8,249 nt of DNA from Aquirhabdus sp. Lineage in GTDB: Bacteria; Pseudomonadota; Gammaproteobacteria; Pseudomonadales; Moraxellaceae. How positions within the stretch are numbered: the stretch's first letter is position 1; each line of letters begins with the position of its first letter. The notes under the pieces are model-generated. The model was given only the letters and a program-made list of their open reading frames with translations. It did no database searches and was not told the DNA's origin. Positions 1 through 6,308 of the stretch are shown here, in pieces. Both the position numbers and the translations under genes were made by a program. The stretch covers positions 1 to 8,249 of the forward strand of contig JASLGO010000153.1 in the NCBI GenBank assembly GCA_030150135.1, read 5' to 3'.

Positions 1-49
1 AGCGCACATCCAGATTAGTGACGGTCAGTAATGCTGTATTTGCTGTCAT
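1..49 (-). CDS. livF: LivF ATPase of HAAT ABC importer, N-terminus only
   Basis: Only the first 16 codons are present; the gene runs off the left edge. The visible start reads MTANTALLTVTNLDVR, which resembles the first beta strand of LivF-type ATPases ahead of Walker A. The ATG shares an ATGA overlap with the TGA of livG, the usual arrangement for these translationally coupled genes, and a GGGAG ribosome-binding site sits about nine bases upstream inside livG. LivF is the second ATPase of the LivG-LivF heterodimer that powers branched-chain amino acid uptake from the cytoplasmic face. The identity rests mainly on position in the operon plus the short N-terminus; no catalytic motif is in view. 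Confidence 0.8.
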   Translation of the reverse strand, partial: MTANTALLTVTNLDVR

Positions 50-894
50 TCTGCATTACTCCCATCGACCACTTGTTGACCTTTACCTGCCGCAGAAGTA
101 TCCGTACCCAAATACGCCTTGATCACACGTTCATTAGAACGAATTTCCTCTGGTGTACCATCCGCAATTTTCTCACCGAAGTCCAGCACACTGATCCGAT
201 CACACAATCGCATCATCAAACTCACATCATGCTCAATCAGAACAATCGTCATGCCGTCATCATGTAGACGGCGAATGAGTGCTTTCAATTGCGCGGTTTC
301 AGTTGGATTCATGCCCGCTGCGGGTTCATCTAATGCCAGCAATCGCGGTTTCAAAGCCAACGCACGGGCGATTTCCAAGCGACGTTGGTCGCCATAAGAT
401 AAAGTCCGCGCAACACGGCATGCGACATCTTCTGACAACCCCACGTATTGTAATAAGCGCAAGCCTTCCTGCCGAATCATCAACTCCTCACGCTTCGCCG
501 CAGGAGTACGCAAAATTGCACCAATAATGCCTGTTTTGGTTTGACTATGTTGCCCAACCATCACATTCTCAAGCGCTGTCATCTCACTGAAAAGTCGAAT
601 ATTTTGAAAAGTACGCGCCAAGCCTTTTTTTGCCAAAACTTGAGAGCTGGTTTTCAGGCTAATGACTTCACCATCAAACCAAAACTTACCCGCATCGGCT
701 TGATACATGCCCGTCATGACGTTAAATAGCGTCGTTTTTCCCGCGCCATTTGGACCAATCAAACCATGAATGGTGCCTTGTTCGATACGTAAACTAACGT
801 CTTTTAGCGCGTGAACGCCACCAAAGGATTTATTGATATTTTCAAATTCGAGCAAAGGCTTCTGCTTTACTCCTGAAAGGCTCGCATCAGTCAT
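46..894 (-). CDS. livG: LivG, ATP-binding protein of branched-chain amino acid-type ABC importer
   Basis: A complete 282-residue ABC ATPase. Motifs in order: Walker A GPNGAGKTT (47-55), Q-loop glutamine at 97 (TFQN), signature LSYGDQ (165-170), Walker B LLALDE (185-190, catalytic Glu190) and H-loop His222 (IEHD). The segment from RTFQNIRLF through the long insert at about 115-140 is typical of LivG, which is longer than LivF. The protein hydrolyses ATP with LivF on the cytoplasmic side of LivH-LivM. The start overlaps the livM stop by eight bases and is preceded by AGAGGAG with a seven-base spacer (902-908), which supports this ATG. The roughly 20 residues after the ABC core (from about 264) are polar and weakly conserved. 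The exact amino acid or other substrate cannot be read from the ATPase. Confidence 0.95.
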   Translation of the reverse strand: MTDASLSGVKQKPLLEFENINKSFGGVHALKDVSLRIEQGTIHGLIGPNGAGKTTLFNVMTGMYQADAGKFWFDGEVISLKTSSQVLAKKGLARTFQNIRLFSEMTALENVMVGQHSQTKTGIIGAILRTPAAKREELMIRQEGLRLLQYVGLSEDVACRVARTLSYGDQRRLEIARALALKPRLLALDEPAAGMNPTETAQLKALIRRLHDDGMTIVLIEHDVSLMMRLCDRISVLDFGEKIADGTPEEIRSNERVIKAYLGTDTSAAGKGQQVVDGSNAE

Positions 895-2014
895 GATGAA
901 ACTCCTCTTTGCGACGACGCGAAGGCAATAGTCCTTCAGGTCTAAACAGCATCATCGCCACCAGAGCACCACCAAAAATCAGCATCCGCACATTATCAGG
1001 ATCGACGATTTGACGACCAAATAATGCGTCTTGCAATGGATGAATCGCCTCACGCAAGATTTCAGGGGTTAAAGTCAGCAATACCGCACCAAGAACCACA
1101 CCTGGAATATTGCCCATACCGCCCAGAACCACCATACACAGCACCATGATGGATTCCATCAAACTAAAACTGGTCGGATCAATAAATCCCTGAAAACTGG
1201 CAAACATCCCACCCGCCACACCACCAAAACTCGCACCCATCGCAAACGCTAAAAGCTTGATATTACGGACGTTAATTCCCATTGCCTTTGCAGCCAACTC
1301 ATCTTCACGAATCGCCACCCAAGCACGACCAATTCGAGAGTTTTCGAGACGCATACAAATGCCAATCACAAGCAGAACTAAGGCAAGGAACAAATAATAG
1401 TAAAGATAAGAACCATTAAAATGCTGACCTAACAGATCAAAACCTGAGCCAAAGTCATGACCAAAAAATGACAAATTATCAATGCCGCTAATGCCTTGCG
1501 TACCATTGGTAATATTGATTGGACGATCTAGATTTTGCATAAACAAGCGCACAATCTCACCGAAACCCAAAGTCACAATCGCCAGATAATCGCCACGCAA
1601 CTTCAAAGTCGGCGCACCCAAAATCGCACCCGCCAAGCCCGCAAAACCCGCGCCAATTGGAATCAATAACCACGGCGACACATGAATATTCAGATGCGGC
1701 GAAGCCAGCACCGCGACCATATACGCACCCAGTGCATAAAACGCAATGTAGCCTAAATCAAGTAAACCCGCATAACCCACAACGATGTTCAAACCCAACG
1801 CCAGCATGCAGTACAACAATGCATAGTCCGCAGTGCGTACCCACGACGGCCCCATCACACCCAGAGCAAATGGTAAAATTAATAGGCTAATGGCAAGCAA
1901 AATAAACGCAGCTTTTTTCTTTGCCGAGATGTTCTTTTTATCCATGATGAATGTGGTGACGTGTGATGAATCGACTAGATTTTTATCACCAACCTTATTT
2001 TGATCAGACATCAT
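887..2014 (-). CDS. livM: LivM, inner-membrane permease of branched-chain amino acid-type ABC importer
   Basis: A 375-residue polytopic permease of the BPD_transp_2 family. Residues 1-33 are polar, then come about nine hydrophobic segments (near 34-54, 62-82, 86-104, 113-135, 143-159, 203-222, 251-275, 284-311 and 343-358). Family landmarks are LGLNIVVGYAGLLDLGY (73-89), the cytoplasmic coupling region RAWVAIREDELAAKAMG (230-246), which contacts the ATPases, and VVLGGMGNIPG (295-305). It pairs with LivH to form the translocation path. The first ATG forms an ATGA overlap with the livH stop and has GGAG five bases upstream; a later in-frame ATG at codon 24 lacks such a site, so the long start is preferred. 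The C-terminus ends in a basic tail (SRRRKEE), expected to be cytoplasmic. Confidence 0.94.
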   Translation of the reverse strand: MMSDQNKVGDKNLVDSSHVTTFIMDKKNISAKKKAAFILLAISLLILPFALGVMGPSWVRTADYALLYCMLALGLNIVVGYAGLLDLGYIAFYALGAYMVAVLASPHLNIHVSPWLLIPIGAGFAGLAGAILGAPTLKLRGDYLAIVTLGFGEIVRLFMQNLDRPINITNGTQGISGIDNLSFFGHDFGSGFDLLGQHFNGSYLYYYLFLALVLLVIGICMRLENSRIGRAWVAIREDELAAKAMGINVRNIKLLAFAMGASFGGVAGGMFASFQGFIDPTSFSLMESIMVLCMVVLGGMGNIPGVVLGAVLLTLTPEILREAIHPLQDALFGRQIVDPDNVRMLIFGGALVAMMLFRPEGLLPSRRRKEEFHHD

Positions 2015-2940
2015 GCACGCTCCGACTGACGCTCACCGAGCAAGCCTGAAGGACGAACCATGAGTACCGCAATCAACACGAGGAATGCAAAAATATCTTT
2101 ATATTCACTGCCCATCAGACCATGCGTCCAATCCGACAAATAACCTGCACCCATCGCCTCAATCACACCCAACACAAAACCACCCAGCACCGCACCACGG
2201 ATATTACCAATTCCACCTAGAACCGCTGCCGAAAATGCTTTTAATCCCAACAAAAAACCCATCGTCGCACTAGCTTGTCCATAACTGGCGGTGTACATCA
2301 CACCCGCCACACAGCCCAATCCAGAACCCAACATAAAAACACTGCTGATAATGCGATTCACATTCACGCCCATTAACGCGGCAACCTTGTCGTTCTGAGA
2401 CGTTGCGCGCATTGCGCGGCCCAATCGAGTACGCTGTACCAGAATCCACAATCCAAGCATCAGTACGATCGACAAGACAAAAGTTCCCATCTGATATGCG
2501 GTGATACGTGCGCTAAAAATAGTGAAAGGAGGGCTGGTCAACACATCAGGAAAGCGTTCATAGCCACGCCCCCAGATCATCATGGCTAGATTTTGCAACA
2601 TGATCGACACGCCAATCCCTGTAATCAACGGCGCAAGTCGTGGGGCATGACGAAGTGGTCGATAAGCAATGCGTTCTATGCTAAATCCAAGCAGCGCACA
2701 GACAGGCAATGCCAGTAATACCGCAACAACCAACAATAAATAAGGCGGAATTCCCAAATTAAAGCCAATCAATGTGGTCAAAATTGTCACGGTCGTCATT
2801 GCGCCGACCATCACCACATCACCATGCGCAAAATTGATCAATCCCAAAATGCCATACACCATGGTATAACCGAGTGCGATCAATGCGTAAATACTGCCAA
2901 TAATCAAACCATTAGCAAGCTGTTGAATGAAAATATCCAC
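2011..2940 (-). CDS. livH: LivH, inner-membrane permease of branched-chain amino acid-type ABC importer
   Basis: A 309-residue hydrophobic permease of the BPD_transp_2 family. The N-terminus contains GLIIGSIYALIALGYTMVYG (11-30) followed by INFAHGD (35-41), hallmarks of LivH. The cytoplasmic coupling helix is around RAMRATSQNDKVAALMGVNV (175-194), and VLGGIGNIRGAVLGG (240-254) matches the corresponding LivM motif. It is the first gene of the livHMGF transcript. The start is GTG, not ATG: a TAA stop lies four codons upstream in frame with no other start codon between, so the choice is forced. The ribosome-binding site is poor (AGGA is 12 bases away), which may limit translation of the first cistron. 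No binding-protein gene precedes it, although many liv loci have one there. Confidence 0.94.
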   Translation of the reverse strand: MDIFIQQLANGLIIGSIYALIALGYTMVYGILGLINFAHGDVVMVGAMTTVTILTTLIGFNLGIPPYLLLVVAVLLALPVCALLGFSIERIAYRPLRHAPRLAPLITGIGVSIMLQNLAMMIWGRGYERFPDVLTSPPFTIFSARITAYQMGTFVLSIVLMLGLWILVQRTRLGRAMRATSQNDKVAALMGVNVNRIISSVFMLGSGLGCVAGVMYTASYGQASATMGFLLGLKAFSAAVLGGIGNIRGAVLGGFVLGVIEAMGAGYLSDWTHGLMGSEYKDIFAFLVLIAVLMVRPSGLLGERQSERA

Positions 2941-3060
2941 GAATACCCATTATCCTGACTTAATTTTTTGATGACGAATGAGGCTGCATAAAATGCAAGC
3001 ATGGATTATGCCGTTTTTATTGGCATCAGGATATATCGAGAGTGTTTTTGGAGAGAAAGA
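2941..3060. other. Gap upstream of livH with small dyads and possible promoter
   Basis: This 120-base gap separates the membrane-protein gene from livH and should carry the liv promoter if the operon has its own. I see a TGCAT-AAA-ATGCA dyad at 2985-2997 and a weaker ATGCC/GGCAT dyad at 3008-3026. On the minus strand, GATAAT (2949-2954) lies 17 bases after TCGTCA, but a start from it would leave almost no leader before the GTG. CATAAT (around 3005-3010) is another candidate -10 without a good -35. No hairpin followed by a T-run is visible, so transcription entering from the upstream gene is not excluded. All these assignments are tentative. Confidence 0.35.
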
Positions 3061-3717
3061 TTATGAATGTGCAATTACCTTGATCACATCACCGAGCGTA
3101 TGGGCTTCTGGTACAAGACGCTGCAACAACCATCCTCCACCGACAAATATAAACGCCATAAAAAACAAAGAAAATCGAGTCCTTCGCCAGAATGTATACA
3201 AATAAGGCTGCGCATCAGCACGCTGCATTCGATGATAAACCTGTAAAGAAACCACGCTATCCAGTGTCAATTCCGCCATCATGGTCGGTGCAGATGAAAG
3301 AAACCAAAATATCGCTGCAAATAAACCAATCACAATGGCGATGACAAACGTCGCCTCATCAAAATCAAAGCTGAATAGATCCGCCCAATCAAAATTTGAA
3401 GTTTTTTTAGATTTTTGAGGCGATTGAACTGACTCTAAATCCGTTGCAATATTGGTTGGATGTGAACCCGTCCAAATCCATAGACTCACACACAATGCCA
3501 AATAACCTGCTACCAAACCACAGCCATAACGCAGCGCCATACTCATGACACCGCACTTTAGCAGTAGCGCAGAAATGACAAAACCCACCATCCCAGCAAT
3601 CAGCACCACGCTCGCCATTGTAAGCCGCGGTGAACGCCACCAACGGATTTGATGCTCAATGACAGCAACTGCATCTTCGCGTGAACGGAAATATGGTTTG
3701 TTATTTTGTTCTGACAT
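3061..3717 (-). CDS. Uncharacterised four-helix inner-membrane protein
   Basis: I do not recognise a named function. The 218-residue product has no signal peptide. It starts with a polar cytoplasmic-looking segment rich in charges (1-30), then two hydrophobic segments (about 33-54 and 62-84), a polar loop (85-120) with an acidic FSFDFDEA patch, a third segment (121-142) and a fourth (183-200). After the third helix comes APTMMAELTLDSVVSLQVY (143-161), followed by an arginine-containing stretch ending FWRRTRFS. From memory, an AP...AEL..D...LY.R pattern of this kind recurs in unnamed membrane proteins of proteobacteria. An AAGG ribosome-binding site sits six bases before the ATG. It lies 45 bases behind the TetR gene with no terminator visible, so the two may be co-transcribed, which would make it a possible target or partner of that regulator. 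Confidence 0.8.
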   Translation of the reverse strand: MSEQNNKPYFRSREDAVAVIEHQIRWWRSPRLTMASVVLIAGMVGFVISALLLKCGVMSMALRYGCGLVAGYLALCVSLWIWTGSHPTNIATDLESVQSPQKSKKTSNFDWADLFSFDFDEATFVIAIVIGLFAAIFWFLSSAPTMMAELTLDSVVSLQVYHRMQRADAQPYLYTFWRRTRFSLFFMAFIFVGGGWLLQRLVPEAHTLGDVIKVIAHS

Positions 3718-3762
3718 AGTTCACCTTGCGGGCTTATTGTGCAGATAAAGGCTCTTTTGATA

Positions 3763-4407
3763 TTAAAACTTCTTGCCAAAAAATAGCATATTCTGGGCAA
3801 AGACATCATCAATAAATGCATCAATATGATCGGCATGACGATCAAAATGACCATCCAAAATCAACGTACTGAGCCCATGTACCACACTCCACGCGTGAAT
3901 GGCCGCACTATTGACCTGTGGTGACTCTGGGTTTAATTGAAGGATCGTTGAAATCATATTGATCAACCCCTGAAATGCAAGATTTCCCGGATTAGTGACA
4001 TCATCACTGCGATGTGACGCAGAAAAACGACCAAACATCAGACGATACAACGCAGGATTTTTACAGGCAAAATCAATATAGGCTCGCCCCGCCAGCATAA
4101 ACCGCTGCATTGGGCTTTCGCCTGTTTGCATAGCGTCCATCTGCCCCTGACTAAAGCGTGTAAAACCTTCTGCCGCCATAGCCAGTAACAGTGCATCTTT
4201 ATTGGCAAAGTGACGATACGCGGCATTTGCTGAGACACCAACCTCTCGCGCCAACTCACGCAAACTGATATCAGCATCCTGACTCGATTCCAAAAGCTCT
4301 AAACCTTTCAAAATCAAAGATTCGCGCAAATTTCCATGATGATAACTGCGTGCATGTTCTGCACTGTCTGTCAATTGATCATTTTTTAGTGTTGACACTG
4401 TATACAT
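3763..4407 (-). CDS. TetR/AcrR-family repressor with WHG-type C-terminal domain
   Basis: A 214-residue one-component regulator. A polar leader (1-20) precedes the family opening RSYHHGNLRESLILKGLELL (20-39). The DNA-binding helix-turn-helix spans about 47-72 (SLRELAREVGVSANAAYRHF, then ANKDAL). The ligand-binding half contains HAWSVVHGLSTLILDGH (171-187), matching the WHG pattern of this subgroup. It is divergent from the carotenoid oxygenase gene, and the gap between them contains two dyad boxes overlapping both promoters, so it most likely represses itself and that gene until a small hydrophobic ligand binds. The start codon is preceded by AAGG at only four bases; the first six codons fall within one of the boxes, so operator and coding sequence overlap. 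The ligand cannot be inferred. Confidence 0.93.
   Translation of the reverse strand: MYTVSTLKNDQLTDSAEHARSYHHGNLRESLILKGLELLESSQDADISLRELAREVGVSANAAYRHFANKDALLLAMAAEGFTRFSQGQMDAMQTGESPMQRFMLAGRAYIDFACKNPALYRLMFGRFSASHRSDDVTNPGNLAFQGLINMISTILQLNPESPQVNSAAIHAWSVVHGLSTLILDGHFDRHADHIDAFIDDVFAQNMLFFGKKF
4390..4407. promoter_or_regulatory. Probable TetR operator, box A
   Basis: TGTTGACACTGTATACAT. It matches box B (4423-4440) at 16 of 18 positions. Its first 17 bases form an imperfect dyad of the form TGTnnACA-C-TGTnnACA, centred on 4398. It covers the -35 hexamer of the plus-strand promoter and the first codons of the TetR gene. Dyads of this size are typical for dimeric TetR proteins; binding by the neighbouring regulator is inferred. 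Confidence 0.65.
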
Positions 4408-4420
4408 TCTGCCTTATTGT
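4392..4420 (+). promoter_or_regulatory. Sigma-70-type promoter for the carotenoid oxygenase gene
   Basis: A perfect -35 TTGACA (4392-4397), a 17-base spacer and -10 TATTGT (4415-4420). The predicted start is near 4427, giving a leader of about 54 bases that includes an AAGAGGA ribosome-binding site (4466-4472), eight bases before the oxygenase ATG. The -35 is embedded in operator box A. The strong consensus suggests a promoter held down by a repressor rather than one needing an activator. Confidence 0.65.
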
Positions 4421-4422
4421 GA

Positions 4423-4440
4423 TGTTGTCACTGTGTACAT
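4423..4440. promoter_or_regulatory. Probable TetR operator, box B
   Basis: TGTTGTCACTGTGTACAT. It is a direct repeat of box A, starting 33 bases later (about three helical turns), so both would present the same DNA face. It retains the outer TGT/ACA arms and the inner CA/TG pairs of the dyad. It spans the predicted start point of the plus-strand promoter and the edge of the minus-strand -10, so occupancy should block transcription both ways. Confidence 0.65.
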
Positions 4441-4467
4441 ACTAATTCATCGCCGTTAGCCCAACAA
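4439..4467 (-). promoter_or_regulatory. Sigma-70-type promoter for the TetR gene
   Basis: Read on the minus strand: -35 TTGTTG (4462-4467), a 17-base spacer, -10 TAGTAT (4439-4444). The predicted start is near 4432, about 25 bases before the TetR ATG and inside operator box B, consistent with autorepression. It overlaps the ribosome-binding site of the opposite gene. Confidence 0.5.
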
Positions 4468-4480
4468 GAGGACATTCCAG

Positions 4481-5902
4481 ATGAAACACAACAATATCCT
4501 TAAAAATGTCGTTCGCACAGCCAGCAAAATGCTGGTCAAACGCGTTCCCTACAATCCAGAAAACCATTATCTGGAAACCATCTTCGCTCCGATTCCGAAT
4601 GAGCACACTGCCACACAACTTCAGGTGAAAGGACAAATTCCAACAGCCCTCAATGGCATCCTGACTCGTATCGGCCCAAATCCTAAAAAAGTGGATAACC
4701 CCGGAAATCACTCATGGTTCGTCGGCGACGGCATGGTGCATGGCGTATGTATCCAGAATGGCAAAGCCCTGTGGTATCGAAACCGCTATGTCGCAGATAC
4801 TGCCAAAGACAACCATTTAGAACAACAACTCGGCGCACAGCGCGGCATCGGCGGAACCGTCAATACCAACATTATCGGTCATGGCGGACGACTCTGGGCA
4901 CTCGTTGAAGCAGGTTCTTTTCCTGTGGAACTGAATGCAGAACTCACCAGCGTGCAGGTTGGACTATTTGATAGCTCCATGAATCAAGGTTTTACCGCAC
5001 ACCCCCACTTAGATCCAAAAACAGGCGAACTCCATGCGATTTGCTACGATGCACTGAAACAAAATCATGTGACTTATCTTGTCATTGATCAGCATTGTCA
5101 GGTGAAGAATAAAGTCTCGATTCCCGTCAAACATGGTCCAATGATGCATGACGGTGCAATGACCAGCAAAAGTATGATTATATTTGATTTACCTGTGACT
5201 TTTTCTGGTAAAGATATTCTTAAAGGTGCATCACTGCCCTATCGCTGGAATCCCAAACATCCTGCGCGTGTCGGTGTTTTACCACGTAACGGTAAGGCTG
5301 AAGATGTCCGTTGGTTTTCTGTTGATCCATGTTATGTATTTCACAGTTGCAACGCATTTGAGCAGGACAATGGCGACATCATTGTCGATGTCATTGCACA
5401 TCCAAAAATGTTTGCCTCTGATGTCACGGTAAAAACAGGTCCAGAACTCGGAAGTACATCGTTTGAACGCTGGATCTTAAGCTCCAACTCGAACAAAGTA
5501 CAACGCCGAGTGATTCATACTGAACCTCAAGAATTTCCTCGCTTCGATGAACGCCTTGCAGGTCAAGCCTATCACCATGCTTATAGCATTTCACTGCCGA
5601 TGAATGGCAATACTTCTTTACCTAATCAACTCATTCATTTCGACCTACAAACTGGCGCAATCAATCGTCACAGCTATGGTGATAATTTCGTCACAGGCGA
5701 AGTGGTCTTTGTTCCTCGCAGCCCTGAGTCCGCAGAAAATGATGGCTGGCTGATGTCGTATGTACATGACTTGAATTGTGGTAACAGTAAAATAGTTATA
5801 CTCGATTCAATGAATCTGGATGGCGAGCCTGTTGCAGAGATTGAACTCCCTGTGCGTGTACCAATGGGATTTCATGGGAATTGGATTGCAGATGCGGTTT
5901 AG
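4481..5902 (+). CDS. Carotenoid oxygenase family protein (RPE65 / lignostilbene dioxygenase superfamily)
   Basis: A 473-residue non-haem iron dioxygenase of the seven-bladed propeller family that splits double bonds of carotenoids, apocarotenoids or stilbenes with O2. The four iron-binding histidines appear in their usual contexts: His174 (AHPHLDP), His223 (MMHDGA), His288 (FHSCNAFE) and His465 (GFHGNW). Second-shell glutamates are likely Glu294 (NAFE) and Glu351 (EFPRFDE). ILTRIGPNP (60-68) and FVGDGMVHG (80-88) are further family motifs, and the length is normal. No signal peptide is evident; the basic, partly hydrophobic first 20 residues could touch the membrane. The ATG has a good AAGAGGA site. 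No carotenoid-synthesis gene is in view, so the substrate may be imported or environmental. At the position where I expect the lysine of lignostilbene cleavers (ALKE), this protein has ALVE (Val142). The divergent TetR protein is the probable regulator. Confidence 0.93.
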   Translation: MKHNNILKNVVRTASKMLVKRVPYNPENHYLETIFAPIPNEHTATQLQVKGQIPTALNGILTRIGPNPKKVDNPGNHSWFVGDGMVHGVCIQNGKALWYRNRYVADTAKDNHLEQQLGAQRGIGGTVNTNIIGHGGRLWALVEAGSFPVELNAELTSVQVGLFDSSMNQGFTAHPHLDPKTGELHAICYDALKQNHVTYLVIDQHCQVKNKVSIPVKHGPMMHDGAMTSKSMIIFDLPVTFSGKDILKGASLPYRWNPKHPARVGVLPRNGKAEDVRWFSVDPCYVFHSCNAFEQDNGDIIVDVIAHPKMFASDVTVKTGPELGSTSFERWILSSNSNKVQRRVIHTEPQEFPRFDERLAGQAYHHAYSISLPMNGNTSLPNQLIHFDLQTGAINRHSYGDNFVTGEVVFVPRSPESAENDGWLMSYVHDLNCGNSKIVILDSMNLDGEPVAEIELPVRVPMGFHGNWIADAV

Positions 5903-5932
5903 ATTAGAAACATATTAAGCCAACGAAAAAGA

Positions 5933-5960
5933 GTACGTCGTGGGCTGAAGCCCACGCTAC
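5933..5960. repeat. REP-like palindromic hairpin
   Basis: Arms CGTGGGCT (5939-5946) and AGCCCACG (5949-5956) enclose a two-base GA loop: a perfect eight-pair GC-rich stem. An outer GTA/TAC pair (5933-5935 with 5958-5960) extends it across a small internal loop. This GTGGGCT-GA-AGCCCAC core resembles dispersed extragenic palindromes seen in many proteobacteria (from memory). It lies in the convergent gap between the oxygenase and metal-regulator genes, where such elements are usual, and could stabilise or end transcripts, though no T-run follows directly. Copy number elsewhere cannot be seen here. An AT-only palindrome follows at 5978-5993. Confidence 0.6.
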
Positions 5961-5996
5961 GGTCTGATTTATCAATAATTTTTATATAAAAATCAA

Positions 5997-6272
5997 TCAC
6001 CTCCAATAAGATTTCAAAATCCCCACAACCTGCTCAACCTCAACTTGTCGCTGTTCTGCTGAAATATCATTCACACCCAAATGCTCACGGATATGCCCCT
6101 CCAGCACCTCAGCCATCAAGCCATTTGCCGCACCACGAATTGCAGCAATCTGTTGAAGAATCGCAATACATTCAACATCCTGATCTAACGCCTTCTCCAG
6201 CGCATCAGCTTGTCCTTTAATACGACGAATGCGATTTAGAATCTTCTTTTTTCCATGAATCGTATGAGGCAT
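5997..6272 (-). CDS. dmeR: RcnR/FrmR-family metal-sensing repressor, DmeR-like
   Basis: A 91-residue all-helical repressor of the CsoR/RcnR family (DUF156), which has no classical helix-turn-helix. Family core: RIRRIKGQ (14-21), then ECIAILQQIAAIRGAANGLM (34-53) and EVLEGHIREHL (55-65). The metal-site residues His3, Cys35, His60 and His64 match the Ni(II)/Co(II) set of E. coli RcnR; the formaldehyde sensor FrmR has a glutamate at the last position. Residue 2 is Pro, as in FrmR, so the mature chain likely starts Pro-His. It is divergent from dmeF, with a G-tract operator between them; apo-protein should repress both genes and metal binding should release it. The start matches the family N-terminus (MPHTI, compare MSHTI in RcnR), although the ribosome-binding site is weak. 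Convergent to the oxygenase gene. A formaldehyde role is less likely because no formaldehyde dehydrogenase gene is adjacent. Confidence 0.88.
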   Translation of the reverse strand: MPHTIHGKKKILNRIRRIKGQADALEKALDQDVECIAILQQIAAIRGAANGLMAEVLEGHIREHLGVNDISAEQRQVEVEQVVGILKSYWR

Positions 6273-6308
6273 AGCGAACTTTCTCTTTTAATGTCGTGCA
6301 TATTTCAC

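Noticed and set aside
2937..2980. TCGTCA-17-GATAAT as the livH promoter
   Set aside because: Transcription would begin two to three bases before the GTG, giving an almost leaderless message; possible but not convincing.
3008..3026. ATGCC/GGCAT hairpin as a terminator for the membrane-protein gene
   Set aside because: Only five pairs with a nine-base loop, and no T-run follows on the minus strand.
3407..3643. Alternative-frame minus-strand open frame inside the membrane-protein gene
   Set aside because: It is an out-of-frame shadow with no family-like features; the longer frame has coherent membrane helices and a ribosome-binding site.
4442..4711. Minus-strand open frame of 89 codons opposite the oxygenase start
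   Set aside because: It lies antisense within the strongly supported oxygenase gene, overlaps the TetR promoter region and shows no recognisable domain.
5978..5993. AT-only 16-base palindrome as a stand-alone terminator
   Set aside because: AT-only stems are unstable and such palindromes arise by chance in AT-rich gaps; mentioned only together with the neighbouring hairpin.
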